Assembly: GCA_038230775.1 (NCBI GenBank)
Contig: JBBRMQ010000103.1
Span: 1-13,506, forward strand
Direction of reading: 5' to 3'
Origin: JBBRMQ01 sp038230775
GTDB lineage: Bacteria; Acidobacteriota; Thermoanaerobaculia; Gp7-AA8
DNA: 13,506 bases
The position numbers and the translations under genes were made by a program. Under the pieces are notes generated by a model. That model was not told the origin of the DNA. It saw nothing but the letters and a program-made list of their open reading frames with translations, and did not search any database. Positions within the stretch are counted from its first letter, which is position 1. Every line of letters begins with the position of its first letter. This document shows positions 6,378-13,503 of the stretch, in pieces.

Positions 6378-7141
6378 ATTGGTACGACCGGCTCGCCTCG
6401 CTCCAGTTCACGTGGCGCGATGCGCTCGACATCCTGATCGTCGCGATCATCATCTACTACATCCTCGCGCTCATCCGCGGAACGCGCGCGATGCAGATCT
6501 CGGTCGGCCTCATCCTGCTGGCCAGCTCGTTCTTCATCGCACGCGCGCTCGACCTGCCGGCGCTCGAGGTCGTCTCGCGCGAGATCCTTTTCTATCTCCC
6601 GTTCGCGGTCATCATTCTCTTTCAGCATGAGATCCGTCGTGCACTGGCCCGCGTGGGAGCGAATCCGCTCTTCGCGATCTTTGCGCGGGTTCCCCCGGTG
6701 GAATTCGAGCCGATCCTGCGCGCAACCGAAATGTTGACTGCGAGACGCATCGGAGCACTGATTGCCATCGAGCGCACGCAGAGTCTGCGCATGGTCATCG
6801 ACACGGCGAAACCGGTGGATGCCATCGTGACCGCGGAGATTCTCGTGAGCATCTTCACGCCAGGAGCCCCGCTGCACGACGGAGCGGTCATCATTCACGC
6901 GAACCGGATCGTCGCCGCTGGAGCGCTTTTGCCGCTCACCACGTCGGTCGAGGCGAACCTTCCGCACGGTACTCGACACCGAGCCGCACTGGGCCTCAGC
7001 GAAGACAGCGACGCGCTCGTCATTGTTTTATCCGAGGAAAACGGATCCATCGCCGTGGCGTCGGAGGGCGTCCTTCATGAGAATCTCGATCGCAGCGGCC
7101 TCCTTCGCCTCATGCACGATCGGCTGGGTGCGACGCGATGA
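6374..7141 (+). CDS. cdaA: Membrane diadenylate cyclase CdaA (cyclic-di-AMP synthase)
   Basis: Joins two ATP molecules into the second messenger cyclic-di-AMP, which governs potassium and osmolyte uptake and wall integrity. The 255-residue protein has the CdaA layout: three predicted membrane helices (about 17-35, 40-57 and 71-85), a short linker, then the DAC (DisA_N) domain from about residue 110. The catalytic DGA motif is at 169-171 in PLHDGAVII, GALLPLT follows, and the nucleotide-binding RHR is at 201-203 in GTRHRAALGLSE; SEENGSIAVA completes the fold. All key residues are present, so activity is expected. It overlaps folP and cdaR by ATGA at both ends. It precedes the usual partners cdaR and glmM; in Firmicutes both proteins bind and restrain CdaA. 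Confidence 0.96.
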   Translation: MNWYDRLASLQFTWRDALDILIVAIIIYYILALIRGTRAMQISVGLILLASSFFIARALDLPALEVVSREILFYLPFAVIILFQHEIRRALARVGANPLFAIFARVPPVEFEPILRATEMLTARRIGALIAIERTQSLRMVIDTAKPVDAIVTAEILVSIFTPGAPLHDGAVIIHANRIVAAGALLPLTTSVEANLPHGTRHRAALGLSEDSDALVIVLSEENGSIAVASEGVLHENLDRSGLLRLMHDRLGATR

Positions 7142-7851
7142 ACAACGGCTGGTCGAACCTCACGCTGAAGTTTCTGTCGCTCCTGCTCGCGCTCACCCTA
7201 TGGTTCGTCGTATCGGCGCCAAGAAGGGAACGCGTGTCCGAGCGCGCGTACGCCGCACCAATCTCGATCCTTGGACTGCGCCGGGATCTCGTCATCACCA
7301 CGCCGGTTCCGGACAGCGTCAACGTCCGGCTCCGCGGCCGGGAGTCGGATCTTCGGGCACTCTCCTCCCAGAACCTCGAGGTTCCGGTCGACCTTGGCTG
7401 GGCAACGTCCGGCGAGGCAAAGATTACGTTCCGGCCGCAGGCCATCAACGTTCCTCACGGTGTGGAGGTCGTATCGATCGACCCGACGAATCTTCATTTC
7501 CGAGTCGAACAGCTGCGGCAGAAAGATGTCGTCGTCCGGCCCTTCCTCGTCGGAAGCGCTCCGGCAGGGTTCGTGATCGGCACGCCGACGGCAGAGCCCG
7601 ATCACGCCCTGATCTCCGGTCCGGCATCGCAAGTGCGTAACGTCGCGGAAGTGACGACGGAACGCATTATCATGACCAGCCGCACCGAGCCGTTCGTACA
7701 GGATGTCGCGGTCGTTTCGGACTCCTCGCTGATTCGTGTGATCGAGCCGCAGACAACGCGCGTCACCGTGCCGGTGACTCAGGAGATCGGGCCCGTCGCA
7801 CCCGCGGAAACGACGCCAGCCACCACCACGGCGAAGACCAGACGACCATGA
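7138..7851 (+). CDS. cdaR: CdaR/YbbR-domain regulator of CdaA
   Basis: Membrane-anchored partner and modulator of CdaA. The 237-residue protein has a short cytoplasmic start, one membrane helix (LTLKFLSLLLALTLWFVVSA, about residues 8-27) and an extracytoplasmic part with two YbbR-like beta repeats (about 40-125 and 128-215), seen in the VRLRGRESDLRAL and ALISGPASQVRNV segments that mark each repeat. A Pro/Thr/Ala-rich tail closes it. Firmicute CdaR often has three or four repeats, so this is a short form. The start ATG overlaps the cdaA stop and its stop overlaps the glmM start, each by four bases. Sequence conservation in YbbR proteins is low; the assignment rests on the helix, the repeat pattern and its place between cdaA and glmM. 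Confidence 0.9.
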   Translation: MNNGWSNLTLKFLSLLLALTLWFVVSAPRRERVSERAYAAPISILGLRRDLVITTPVPDSVNVRLRGRESDLRALSSQNLEVPVDLGWATSGEAKITFRPQAINVPHGVEVVSIDPTNLHFRVEQLRQKDVVVRPFLVGSAPAGFVIGTPTAEPDHALISGPASQVRNVAEVTTERIIMTSRTEPFVQDVAVVSDSSLIRVIEPQTTRVTVPVTQEIGPVAPAETTPATTTAKTRRP

Positions 7852-9173
7852 GAGTCCTTTTCGGAACTGACGGCATTCGCGCCAAAGCGCGCGAATACCC
7901 GCTCGACCCGCCGACGATGTTCGCGCTCGGCAAGGCTCTGGCTCATCGCCTCGGCCAGAAGCCGAACATCCTTCTCGGCATGGACACGCGCGAGTCAGGG
8001 CCCGAGATCGCAGGCGCTCTCTCAGCCGGCATCGTCGACGGAGGCGGCACCGCGACGTTCATCGGCGTGATCCCGACTCCAGGCGTTGCCTACCTTTGCA
8101 GAATCTCCGATTCCGCCGCTGCCATCTCCATCTCCGCATCGCACAATCCTTTCGCCGACAACGGAGTGAAGATCTTCGGTCACGACGGGATGAAGATTCC
8201 TGACGCGCGCGAAGAACAGATCGAAGACGAGCTGCGCGCGATCCGGAAGGATGAGGTCACGATTCCGTCGATCGACCTGACCGAGAATCGCGACCTGATC
8301 GACAAGTACGAGGAGTTCCTCGTCGCGAGCGTCGGCGAAAACGCGCTTCGCAACGAGAAGATCGTGCTCGACACGGGTCACGGCGCCGCGTATCGAATTG
8401 CGCCCGAGGTGTTTCGCCGCGCGGGCGCGGACGTACGGGTGATCAACAACGCTCCCGACGGGCGCAACATCAACGAGAACGCCGGCGCGCTCCATCCGGA
8501 AGCGCTGGGTGAGGTCGTCGTGAAAGAGGGTGCGGACTGGGGCGTTGCCTTTGACGGCGATGCCGACCGCGCGATCTTCGTCGACGACACCGGAAAGGTC
8601 CGCGACGGTGACGAGATCATCTACCTTTGGGCCCAGCGCCTTCATCGCGAGGGGAAGCTCCGCGGCGACACCGTCATCACCACCGTGATGTCGAACCTGG
8701 GCTTCGAGAAGCAGCTTCAGAAGGACGGCATCACTCTGGGACGCGCGAATGTCGGCGACAAGTACGTCCTCGAGATGATGATCCAGCGCGGATCGATCCT
8801 CGGCGGCGAGCAATCCGGCCACATCATCGACCTGCTGGTTCACACCACTGGCGACGGGATCCACACAGCGCTCGTTTTCGGCGACCTGCTTGCGGCCGAA
8901 CGGCGACGCTTCTCGCGCCTTCACACCTTCGAGCCGATGCCGCAGATCCTGCTCAATCAGCCGGTTAAGGCCAAGCCTCCACTCGACTCTCTCCCCCGGT
9001 ACCAGGAAGCACTGAAGGCCGCGGAGACCGAGCTCAACGGTAACGGGCGCATTCTGGTCCGCTACTCCGGAACTGAAAATAAAGTTCGAGTCATGGTGGA
9101 AGGCGCCGATGAGGCTCAGATCAAAACGCTCTCCGAGCGTCTGCGCGACGTCCTTCATTCCGAAATCGGCTAG
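7848..9173 (+). CDS. glmM: Phosphoglucosamine mutase GlmM
   Basis: Interconverts glucosamine-6-phosphate and glucosamine-1-phosphate on the way to UDP-GlcNAc. The 441-residue protein has GTDGIRA at the N-terminus, the phosphoserine loop SISASHNPF with S98 as the predicted phosphorylated residue, the Mg-binding DGDADR (236-241), the sugar-binding GGEQSGH (319-325), and RYSGTE (405-410) at the phosphate site. GEQSGH rather than GEMSGH separates GlmM from phosphomannomutases. Tyr replaces the usual Pro in RPSGTE, a mild oddity. It is the last gene of the murA operon, with a 4-base overlap with cdaR. In Bacillus-type systems GlmM binds CdaA and lowers cyclic-di-AMP synthesis, tying wall precursor flow to the messenger. 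The following gene starts 63 bp downstream with its own signals. Confidence 0.96.
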   Translation: MRVLFGTDGIRAKAREYPLDPPTMFALGKALAHRLGQKPNILLGMDTRESGPEIAGALSAGIVDGGGTATFIGVIPTPGVAYLCRISDSAAAISISASHNPFADNGVKIFGHDGMKIPDAREEQIEDELRAIRKDEVTIPSIDLTENRDLIDKYEEFLVASVGENALRNEKIVLDTGHGAAYRIAPEVFRRAGADVRVINNAPDGRNINENAGALHPEALGEVVVKEGADWGVAFDGDADRAIFVDDTGKVRDGDEIIYLWAQRLHREGKLRGDTVITTVMSNLGFEKQLQKDGITLGRANVGDKYVLEMMIQRGSILGGEQSGHIIDLLVHTTGDGIHTALVFGDLLAAERRRFSRLHTFEPMPQILLNQPVKAKPPLDSLPRYQEALKAAETELNGNGRILVRYSGTENKVRVMVEGADEAQIKTLSERLRDVLHSEIG

Positions 9174-9193
9174 CGCGACGGCAGGGCCGTGGC

Positions 9194-9230
9194 TATACTG
9201 CGCCATTCATTTTCAGGGCTGCTTGAGAGG
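9194..9230 (+). promoter_or_regulatory. Possible promoter and Shine-Dalgarno of the tail-domain protein gene
   Basis: TATACT (9194-9199) is a 5/6 match to the -10 consensus in the short gap after glmM; the -35 region (about 9171-9176) is poor. GAGAGG (9225-9230) lies six bases before ATG 9237 but directly abuts ATG 9231, so 9237 is the better start. The predicted leader is about 30 bases, unlike the near-leaderless layout elsewhere in the window. Confidence 0.45.
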
Positions 9231-9236
9231 ATGGCG

Positions 9237-10118
9237 ATGGCTAAGGTGCAGGGGAAGAAGGGCGCCACCGGCGTGAAGAAGGCCGCCAAGAGAGTGGCGC
9301 GACCCGCAGCGCGTAAAGCAAAGGCAGTCGCCAAAAAGGTCGTCGCGAAGGCCGCCGCTGTCATCAAACGCAAGCCGGCGCCTGCAAAACCGCCGAAGCC
9401 GGCCGCTCGCGCCGCGGTCCATGCGAAGCCGGCAGCAAAGAAACCGGCGCCGCCCGCAAAGAAACAGGCGCCGGCCGCAAAGAAACCGGCGCCGCCCGCA
9501 AAGGGCGCCGTTCCGGCGCGGATTGCCGCCGTGCCGCCACGGCCTGCCGCGGCCGCACCCGAGAAGAAACGAACTCGCCGGTCGCGGCCGAAACTGTCGT
9601 CGAGCGGCCCTCCGACCGCGGCGTGGTTCAGCCAGGGCGAAAAGCCGCGCTCCTCATCGTTCATCCCGGCACCTCCGCGCGCCGAAGCACCATCGCTCAT
9701 CGCCGCCCCTCCGGCTTCATCGGATCGGCTGGTGGCGGATCATGAGCTGACCGAGTTTGTCGTGCGCACAGTGCCGGTCCGCATCGACATCGAAGCGGGC
9801 GGCGGCCGCGTCTTCATCTCGATCTATCCCGACGACGTCACGCTGAAGATTGGCGAAGGGATCGAATGGGACTTCCGCTACCTCGGCGGTGCGGACATCA
9901 CGATCGACGAGCTGATCATCGAGTTCGACAAGCCATCGCCGTTCGCCACCTCGACCTATCGATCGCGCCGCCCGGGAACGGCTCGCCCCCATCGCCAGCT
10001 GTCGGGCGCCGCGCAGAAGAGCGCAGCCGGCAAGCGAATCCGCTACACGATCCGCGCGATGAATGCGTTCAAGAGCGAGATGGCGAACGCCAAGCCGTAC
10101 GTTGCCGTCACGTTGTAG
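9237..10118 (+). CDS. Uncharacterised protein with histone-H1-like basic tail and C-terminal beta-rich domain
   Basis: I do not recognise a named family. The 293-residue product has two parts. Residues 1-160 are low-complexity Lys/Ala/Pro/Arg, starting MAKVQGKKGATGVKKAAKR, like histone H1 C-terminal tails and bacterial Lys/Ala-rich DNA-binding proteins, including three tandem 7-residue KKPAPPA-like units. Residues about 175-293 look like a small all-beta domain (VRIDIEAGGGRVFISIYPDDVTLKIGEGIEWDFRY at 181-215, then YTIRAMNAF and a final PYVAVTL). That pattern resembles a cupredoxin-like or Ig-like sandwich, but no Cys and no clustered His or Met copper ligands are present. No signal peptide or membrane helix is seen, so it is probably cytoplasmic and may bind nucleic acid. 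Starts at 9189 or 9231 are possible; 9237 fits the GAGAGG site. Convergent with carB. Confidence 0.8.
   Translation: MAKVQGKKGATGVKKAAKRVARPAARKAKAVAKKVVAKAAAVIKRKPAPAKPPKPAARAAVHAKPAAKKPAPPAKKQAPAAKKPAPPAKGAVPARIAAVPPRPAAAAPEKKRTRRSRPKLSSSGPPTAAWFSQGEKPRSSSFIPAPPRAEAPSLIAAPPASSDRLVADHELTEFVVRTVPVRIDIEAGGGRVFISIYPDDVTLKIGEGIEWDFRYLGGADITIDELIIEFDKPSPFATSTYRSRRPGTARPHRQLSGAAQKSAAGKRIRYTIRAMNAFKSEMANAKPYVAVTL
9435..9497 (+). repeat. Three tandem 21-bp units in the basic tail
   Basis: A 21-bp unit beginning GCAAAGAAAC is repeated at 9435, 9456 and 9477, with GCAAAG beginning a fourth at 9498. It encodes KKPAPPA, KKQAPAA and KKPAPPA. Units 1 and 3 are identical in the segment checked and unit 2 has point changes. 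Such arrays expand and shrink easily, so tail length may vary between strains. Confidence 0.8.
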
Positions 10119-10134
10119 CGCGGCTGCGCCGCGC
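10118..10134. terminator. Hairpin directly at the stop codon, possible terminator
   Basis: GCGCGGC (10118-10124), loop TGC, GCCGCGC (10128-10134) is a perfect 7-bp stem beginning on the last base of the stop codon. No T-run follows on either strand, so intrinsic termination is not assured; it may instead stabilise the 3' end. Confidence 0.45.
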
Positions 10135-10199
10135 GTTGACGGTTGGCGGTTGACACCGCCCGCCCGACTTGCGACTGTCCACTGTCAACCGTCAACGCG
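10132..10199. repeat. Heptamer-based inverted repeat in the convergent gap
   Basis: CGCGTTGACGGTTG (10132-10145) and CAACCGTCAACGCG (10186-10199) are a perfect 14-bp inverted repeat separated by 40 bases. Each side is three contiguous heptamers: GTTGACG, GTTGGCG, GTTGACA (10135-10155) and GTCCACT, GTCAACC, GTCAACG (10177-10197). A second pairing, GGTTGACA (10148-10155) with TGTCAACC (10183-10190), is also perfect. The right arm is identical over 14 bases to 6342-6355 in folP. It lies between two converging genes and could act as a bidirectional transcription barrier, though it has no T-run. Confidence 0.85.
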
Positions 10200-10216
10200 G
10201 CCGGCAGACCGCAGAA

Positions 10217-13200
10217 TCACGCCAACCCGTGCTGTTCCTGCAGTGTCTCGACGCTGCGGATGCCTTCACGCAACGAGCGGATGCCCTCCACGCACGCGGT
10301 CGCGGCGGAGATCGTCGTGATGCACGGAATGTTGTGCTGCAGCGCGGTGCGGCGGATGTAGGTGTCGTCGTAGAACGACTTCCGGCCGAACGGCGTATTG
10401 ATCACGAGGTTGATTTCCTTATTGATCATGCGATCGACGACGTTCGGGCGCTCGTTCTCGTGCACCTTCCACGCGAGTGTCGACGGCACCCCGTTGCGCT
10501 CCAGGAACTCGCGCGTCCCCTCGGTCGCGGTCAGCTTGAATCCGAGCTTGGTCAGCTCGCCCGCCAGCTGCACGATCACCGGCCGCTTGTCGTTGTCGTT
10601 GACGGAAATGAACGCGGTGCCGCTCATCGGCAGCACGATCCCTGCGCCTAACAACGCTTTCGCGTAGGCCTCGCCGAAGGTGTGCGCGCTACCCATCACC
10701 TCACCCGTCGACTTCATTTCGGGGCCGAGGACATTGTCTTCTTTCGGGAATCGGTTGAAGGGGAACACGGGCGCCTTGACGAAGTACTGGCGAACACGCG
10801 GCTCGTGCAGCAGGTTGAGATCCCGCAGCGTCATTCCGGCCATGACCTTGGCGGCCGCCTTCGCGAAGGCGACGCCGGTCGCTTTCGAGACGTACGGCAC
10901 CGTGCGCGAGGCGCGCGGATTCACCTCCAGGACATAGAGATCGCCCCGTACGATTGCGTATTGCACGTTCATCAGTCCGACCACTTCCAGAGCCTTCGCC
11001 AGCTCGATGGTGCGGCGACGGATCCGGTCCTGATCGCGCTGCGTCACGATGTAGGGCGGAATGACGGCGGTCGAATCACCGGAATGGATTCCCGCTTCCT
11101 CGATGTGTTGCATCACGCCGGCGATGACCACGTCGATGCCGTCGGAGAGTGCGTCGACGTCGAGCTCGATCGCGTCTTCCAGAAAGCGGTCGATGAGGAT
11201 CGGATGTCCGGGCGCCGCTTCCATCGCCAGCGCGGTGTACTCCCGCAGCGTCGACTCGTCGTACACGATGGCCATCGCGCGTCCGCCTAACACGTACGAG
11301 GGGCGTACCACCACCGGGAAGCCGATCTTCTGCGCAACGCCCACGGCTTCGTCCAGCGTCATCGCGGTGCCGTGCTCCGGCATCAGGATGTTGAATTGCT
11401 TCGCGAGCGCTCCGAAGCGCTCCCGGTCTTCCGCGATGTCGATCGAGTCGACCGATGTGCCCCACATCGGCGCGCCGGCTTCTTCCAGCGCCTTTGCCAG
11501 CTTCAGCGGAGTCTGCCCGCCGAACTGCACGATCACGCCTTCAGGCTTCTCGAGATCGATGATCTCCAGAACGTCCTCCAGCGTCAGCGGCTCGAAGTAG
11601 AGGCGATCGGAGGTGTCGTAGTCGGTCGAAACCGTCTCCGGGTTGCAGTTGACCATGATGGTCTCGAACCCGATCTCCCGCAGCGCAAACGACGCGTGCA
11701 CGCAGCAGGTGTCGAACTCGATCCCCTGCCCGATCCGGTTCGGACCCGATCCCAGGATGATGACCTTGCGCCTGTTCGTGGGCTCCGCTTCGTTCTCGGT
11801 CTCGTAGGTCGAGTACAGGTACGGCGTGGTCGCCTCGAACTCTGCCGCGCACGTATCGACGCGTTTGTACACCGGCCGCACGCCGAGCTCGTGACGCTCG
11901 TCGCGGACCTCTTTCTCCGTGCGCTTTGTCAGCGTTGCGATCTGGCGATCGGAGAAGCCGTTTCGCTTCAACTCCAGCAGCGATGCCTGACCGCCCGGCG
12001 CCTGCCGTTCCAGCTCGACGATCTTCGCCATCTCCCGCAGGAACCACGGATCGACCGCGGACTGCTCGTAGATGTCTTCGATGCTCATCCCGATGCGCAT
12101 CGCATCTGCGATGGCAAAGACCCGCTCGGGATGCGGAGTCCTTAGGAGCTCGAGAATCCGATCGCGATTGTGGAATCGCGGTTCCAGTCCGCTGACTCCG
12201 ATCTCCAGCGACCGCAGACCCTTCTGCAGCGCCTCGTTGAACGTGCGGCCGATGGCCATCGACTCGCCCACCGACTGCATCGAGAGGCCGAGGACCGGAA
12301 TGGTGTTGCGGAACTTCTCGAAGGCGAATCGGGGGATCTTGACGACCACGTAGTCGATCGAAGGCTCGAACGAAGCCGGCGTCTTCTTCGTGATGTCGTT
12401 CGGAATCTCGTCCAGGGTGTATCCGGCGGCAAGCTTGGCGGCGAACTTCGCAATCGGAAATCCCGTCGCCTTCGACGCCAGCGCCGAGGAGCGGGAGACG
12501 CGCGGGTTCATCTCGATGGCCAGGCGGCGTCCGTTCTGCGGATTCACCGCGAACTGGATGTTCGATCCGCCGGTCTCAACGCCGATCGCGCGGATGATGC
12601 GCTTCGCCTCGTCGCGCATCTCCTGATACTCATCGTTCGTCAGCGTCTGCTGCGGCGCCACCGTGATCGAGTCGCCGGTGTGCACGCCCATCGGATCGAA
12701 GTTCTCGATCGAGCAGACGATGATCACGTTGTCCGCCTTGTCGCGCATGACCTCGAGCTCGAACTCTTTCCAGCCGGTGACCGATTCTTCGACCAGCACG
12801 CGATGCACGGGCGACAGCTCGAGACCGCGCGACCCTACGGCGCGCAGCTCTTCGACGTTGTACGCGATCCCTCCACCGCTTCCGCCTAACGTGAACGACG
12901 GCCGGATGACGACCGGGTAGCCGATCTTCGAGGCGAACTGCTCCGCCTCCTCCACCGTTCCGGCGTATCCCGACTTCGGGACCTCGACGCCGATCCGGCC
13001 CATGCACTCCTTGAATAGCTGCCGGTCCTCGGCCGTCTTCATGGCCTCGTAGTTCGCGCCGATCAGCTCGACGCCGAGGCGCTGCAGCGCGCCGCTTTCC
13101 CACAAGGCGCTGGCGAGGTTGATTCCGGTCTGGCCGCCGACGGTCGGCAGAATGGCATCCGGCTTCTCGCGCTCGATGATCCGGACCAGCGTGTCATGCG

Positions 13201-13408
13201 TCAGCGGTTCGATGTAAGTCCGGTCCGCGAACTCCGGATCGGTCATGATCGTCGCCGGGTTGGAGTTCACCAGAATGATCCGATATCCCTCCTTCTTCAG
13301 CGCCTTGCATGCCTGCGTTCCGGAGTAGTCGAACTCGCACGCCTGCCCGATGACGATGGGTCCGGAGCCGATGATCAGGATGGAGTGAATGTCGGTTCGT
13401 TTGGGCAA
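10217..13408 (-). CDS. carB: Carbamoyl-phosphate synthase large subunit CarB
   Basis: Synthesises carbamoyl phosphate from bicarbonate, two ATP and ammonia supplied by the small subunit CarA; the product feeds arginine and pyrimidine synthesis. The 1063-residue chain has the full layout: carboxyphosphate ATP-grasp half (1 to about 400; SFTLGGSGGGIAYN, IEMNPRVSRSSALASKATG), oligomerisation region (about 400-545), carbamoyl-phosphate half from RRKVIILGSGPNRIGQGIEF (about 547; VVRPSYVLGGRAM, VNPRASRTVPYVSKATG), and the MGS-like allosteric domain from about 932 that binds effectors in homologues. The start is TTG 13408-13406: it gives MPKRTDIHSILIIGSGPIVIG, matching E. coli MPKRTDIKSIL closely, and no in-frame ATG or GTG lies between it and the upstream repeat. 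No Shine-Dalgarno is visible; TATCAT lies eight bases upstream. carA is not in the window. Confidence 0.97.
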   Translation of the reverse strand: MPKRTDIHSILIIGSGPIVIGQACEFDYSGTQACKALKKEGYRIILVNSNPATIMTDPEFADRTYIEPLTHDTLVRIIEREKPDAILPTVGGQTGINLASALWESGALQRLGVELIGANYEAMKTAEDRQLFKECMGRIGVEVPKSGYAGTVEEAEQFASKIGYPVVIRPSFTLGGSGGGIAYNVEELRAVGSRGLELSPVHRVLVEESVTGWKEFELEVMRDKADNVIIVCSIENFDPMGVHTGDSITVAPQQTLTNDEYQEMRDEAKRIIRAIGVETGGSNIQFAVNPQNGRRLAIEMNPRVSRSSALASKATGFPIAKFAAKLAAGYTLDEIPNDITKKTPASFEPSIDYVVVKIPRFAFEKFRNTIPVLGLSMQSVGESMAIGRTFNEALQKGLRSLEIGVSGLEPRFHNRDRILELLRTPHPERVFAIADAMRIGMSIEDIYEQSAVDPWFLREMAKIVELERQAPGGQASLLELKRNGFSDRQIATLTKRTEKEVRDERHELGVRPVYKRVDTCAAEFEATTPYLYSTYETENEAEPTNRRKVIILGSGPNRIGQGIEFDTCCVHASFALREIGFETIMVNCNPETVSTDYDTSDRLYFEPLTLEDVLEIIDLEKPEGVIVQFGGQTPLKLAKALEEAGAPMWGTSVDSIDIAEDRERFGALAKQFNILMPEHGTAMTLDEAVGVAQKIGFPVVVRPSYVLGGRAMAIVYDESTLREYTALAMEAAPGHPILIDRFLEDAIELDVDALSDGIDVVIAGVMQHIEEAGIHSGDSTAVIPPYIVTQRDQDRIRRRTIELAKALEVVGLMNVQYAIVRGDLYVLEVNPRASRTVPYVSKATGVAFAKAAAKVMAGMTLRDLNLLHEPRVRQYFVKAPVFPFNRFPKEDNVLGPEMKSTGEVMGSAHTFGEAYAKALLGAGIVLPMSGTAFISVNDNDKRPVIVQLAGELTKLGFKLTATEGTREFLERNGVPSTLAWKVHENERPNVVDRMINKEINLVINTPFGRKSFYDDTYIRRTALQHNIPCITTISAATACVEGIRSLREGIRSVETLQEQHGLA

Positions 13409-13416
13409 CGGGCCGC

Positions 13417-13422
13417 ATGATA
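13417..13422 (-). promoter_or_regulatory. Possible -10 element of carB
   Basis: Minus-strand TATCAT (5/6 to consensus) ends eight bases before the TTG start, which would give an almost leaderless transcript. With 17-base spacing the -35 region falls at 13440-13445, inside the heptamer array, where it reads TCAGTC and matches poorly. Confidence 0.4.
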
Positions 13423-13425
13423 CAA

Positions 13426-13503
13426 GACTGAGGACTGAGGACTGAGGACTGAGGACTGAGGACTGAGGACTGAGGACTGAGGACTGAGGACTGAGGACTG
13501 AGG
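13426..13503. repeat. Tandem heptamer array, eleven perfect copies of GACTGAG
   Basis: Positions 13426-13502 are eleven exact copies of the 7-bp unit GACTGAG plus one extra base, ending three bases before the window edge. It starts 18 bp upstream of the carB TTG codon and covers the place where a -35 would lie. Perfect identity of all units suggests recent expansion or active slippage. The array may have an inverted partner beyond the edge, as the other heptamer loci do. Confidence 0.95.

Noticed and set aside
8022..9206. Open minus-strand frame of 394 codons opposite glmM
   Set aside because: Shadow of glmM, for the same reasons; glmM motifs are complete on the plus strand.
9360..9560. Fragmentation or frameshift in the Lys/Ala/Pro tail gene
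   Set aside because: Several frames are open here because of low-complexity GC-rich sequence, but one frame runs unbroken from 9237 to 10118 and keeps the tail and the beta domain together.
13409..13503. N-terminal extension of CarB through the heptamer array
   Set aside because: The frame stays open through the array, but the CarB family N-terminus MPKRTDI begins exactly at TTG 13408.
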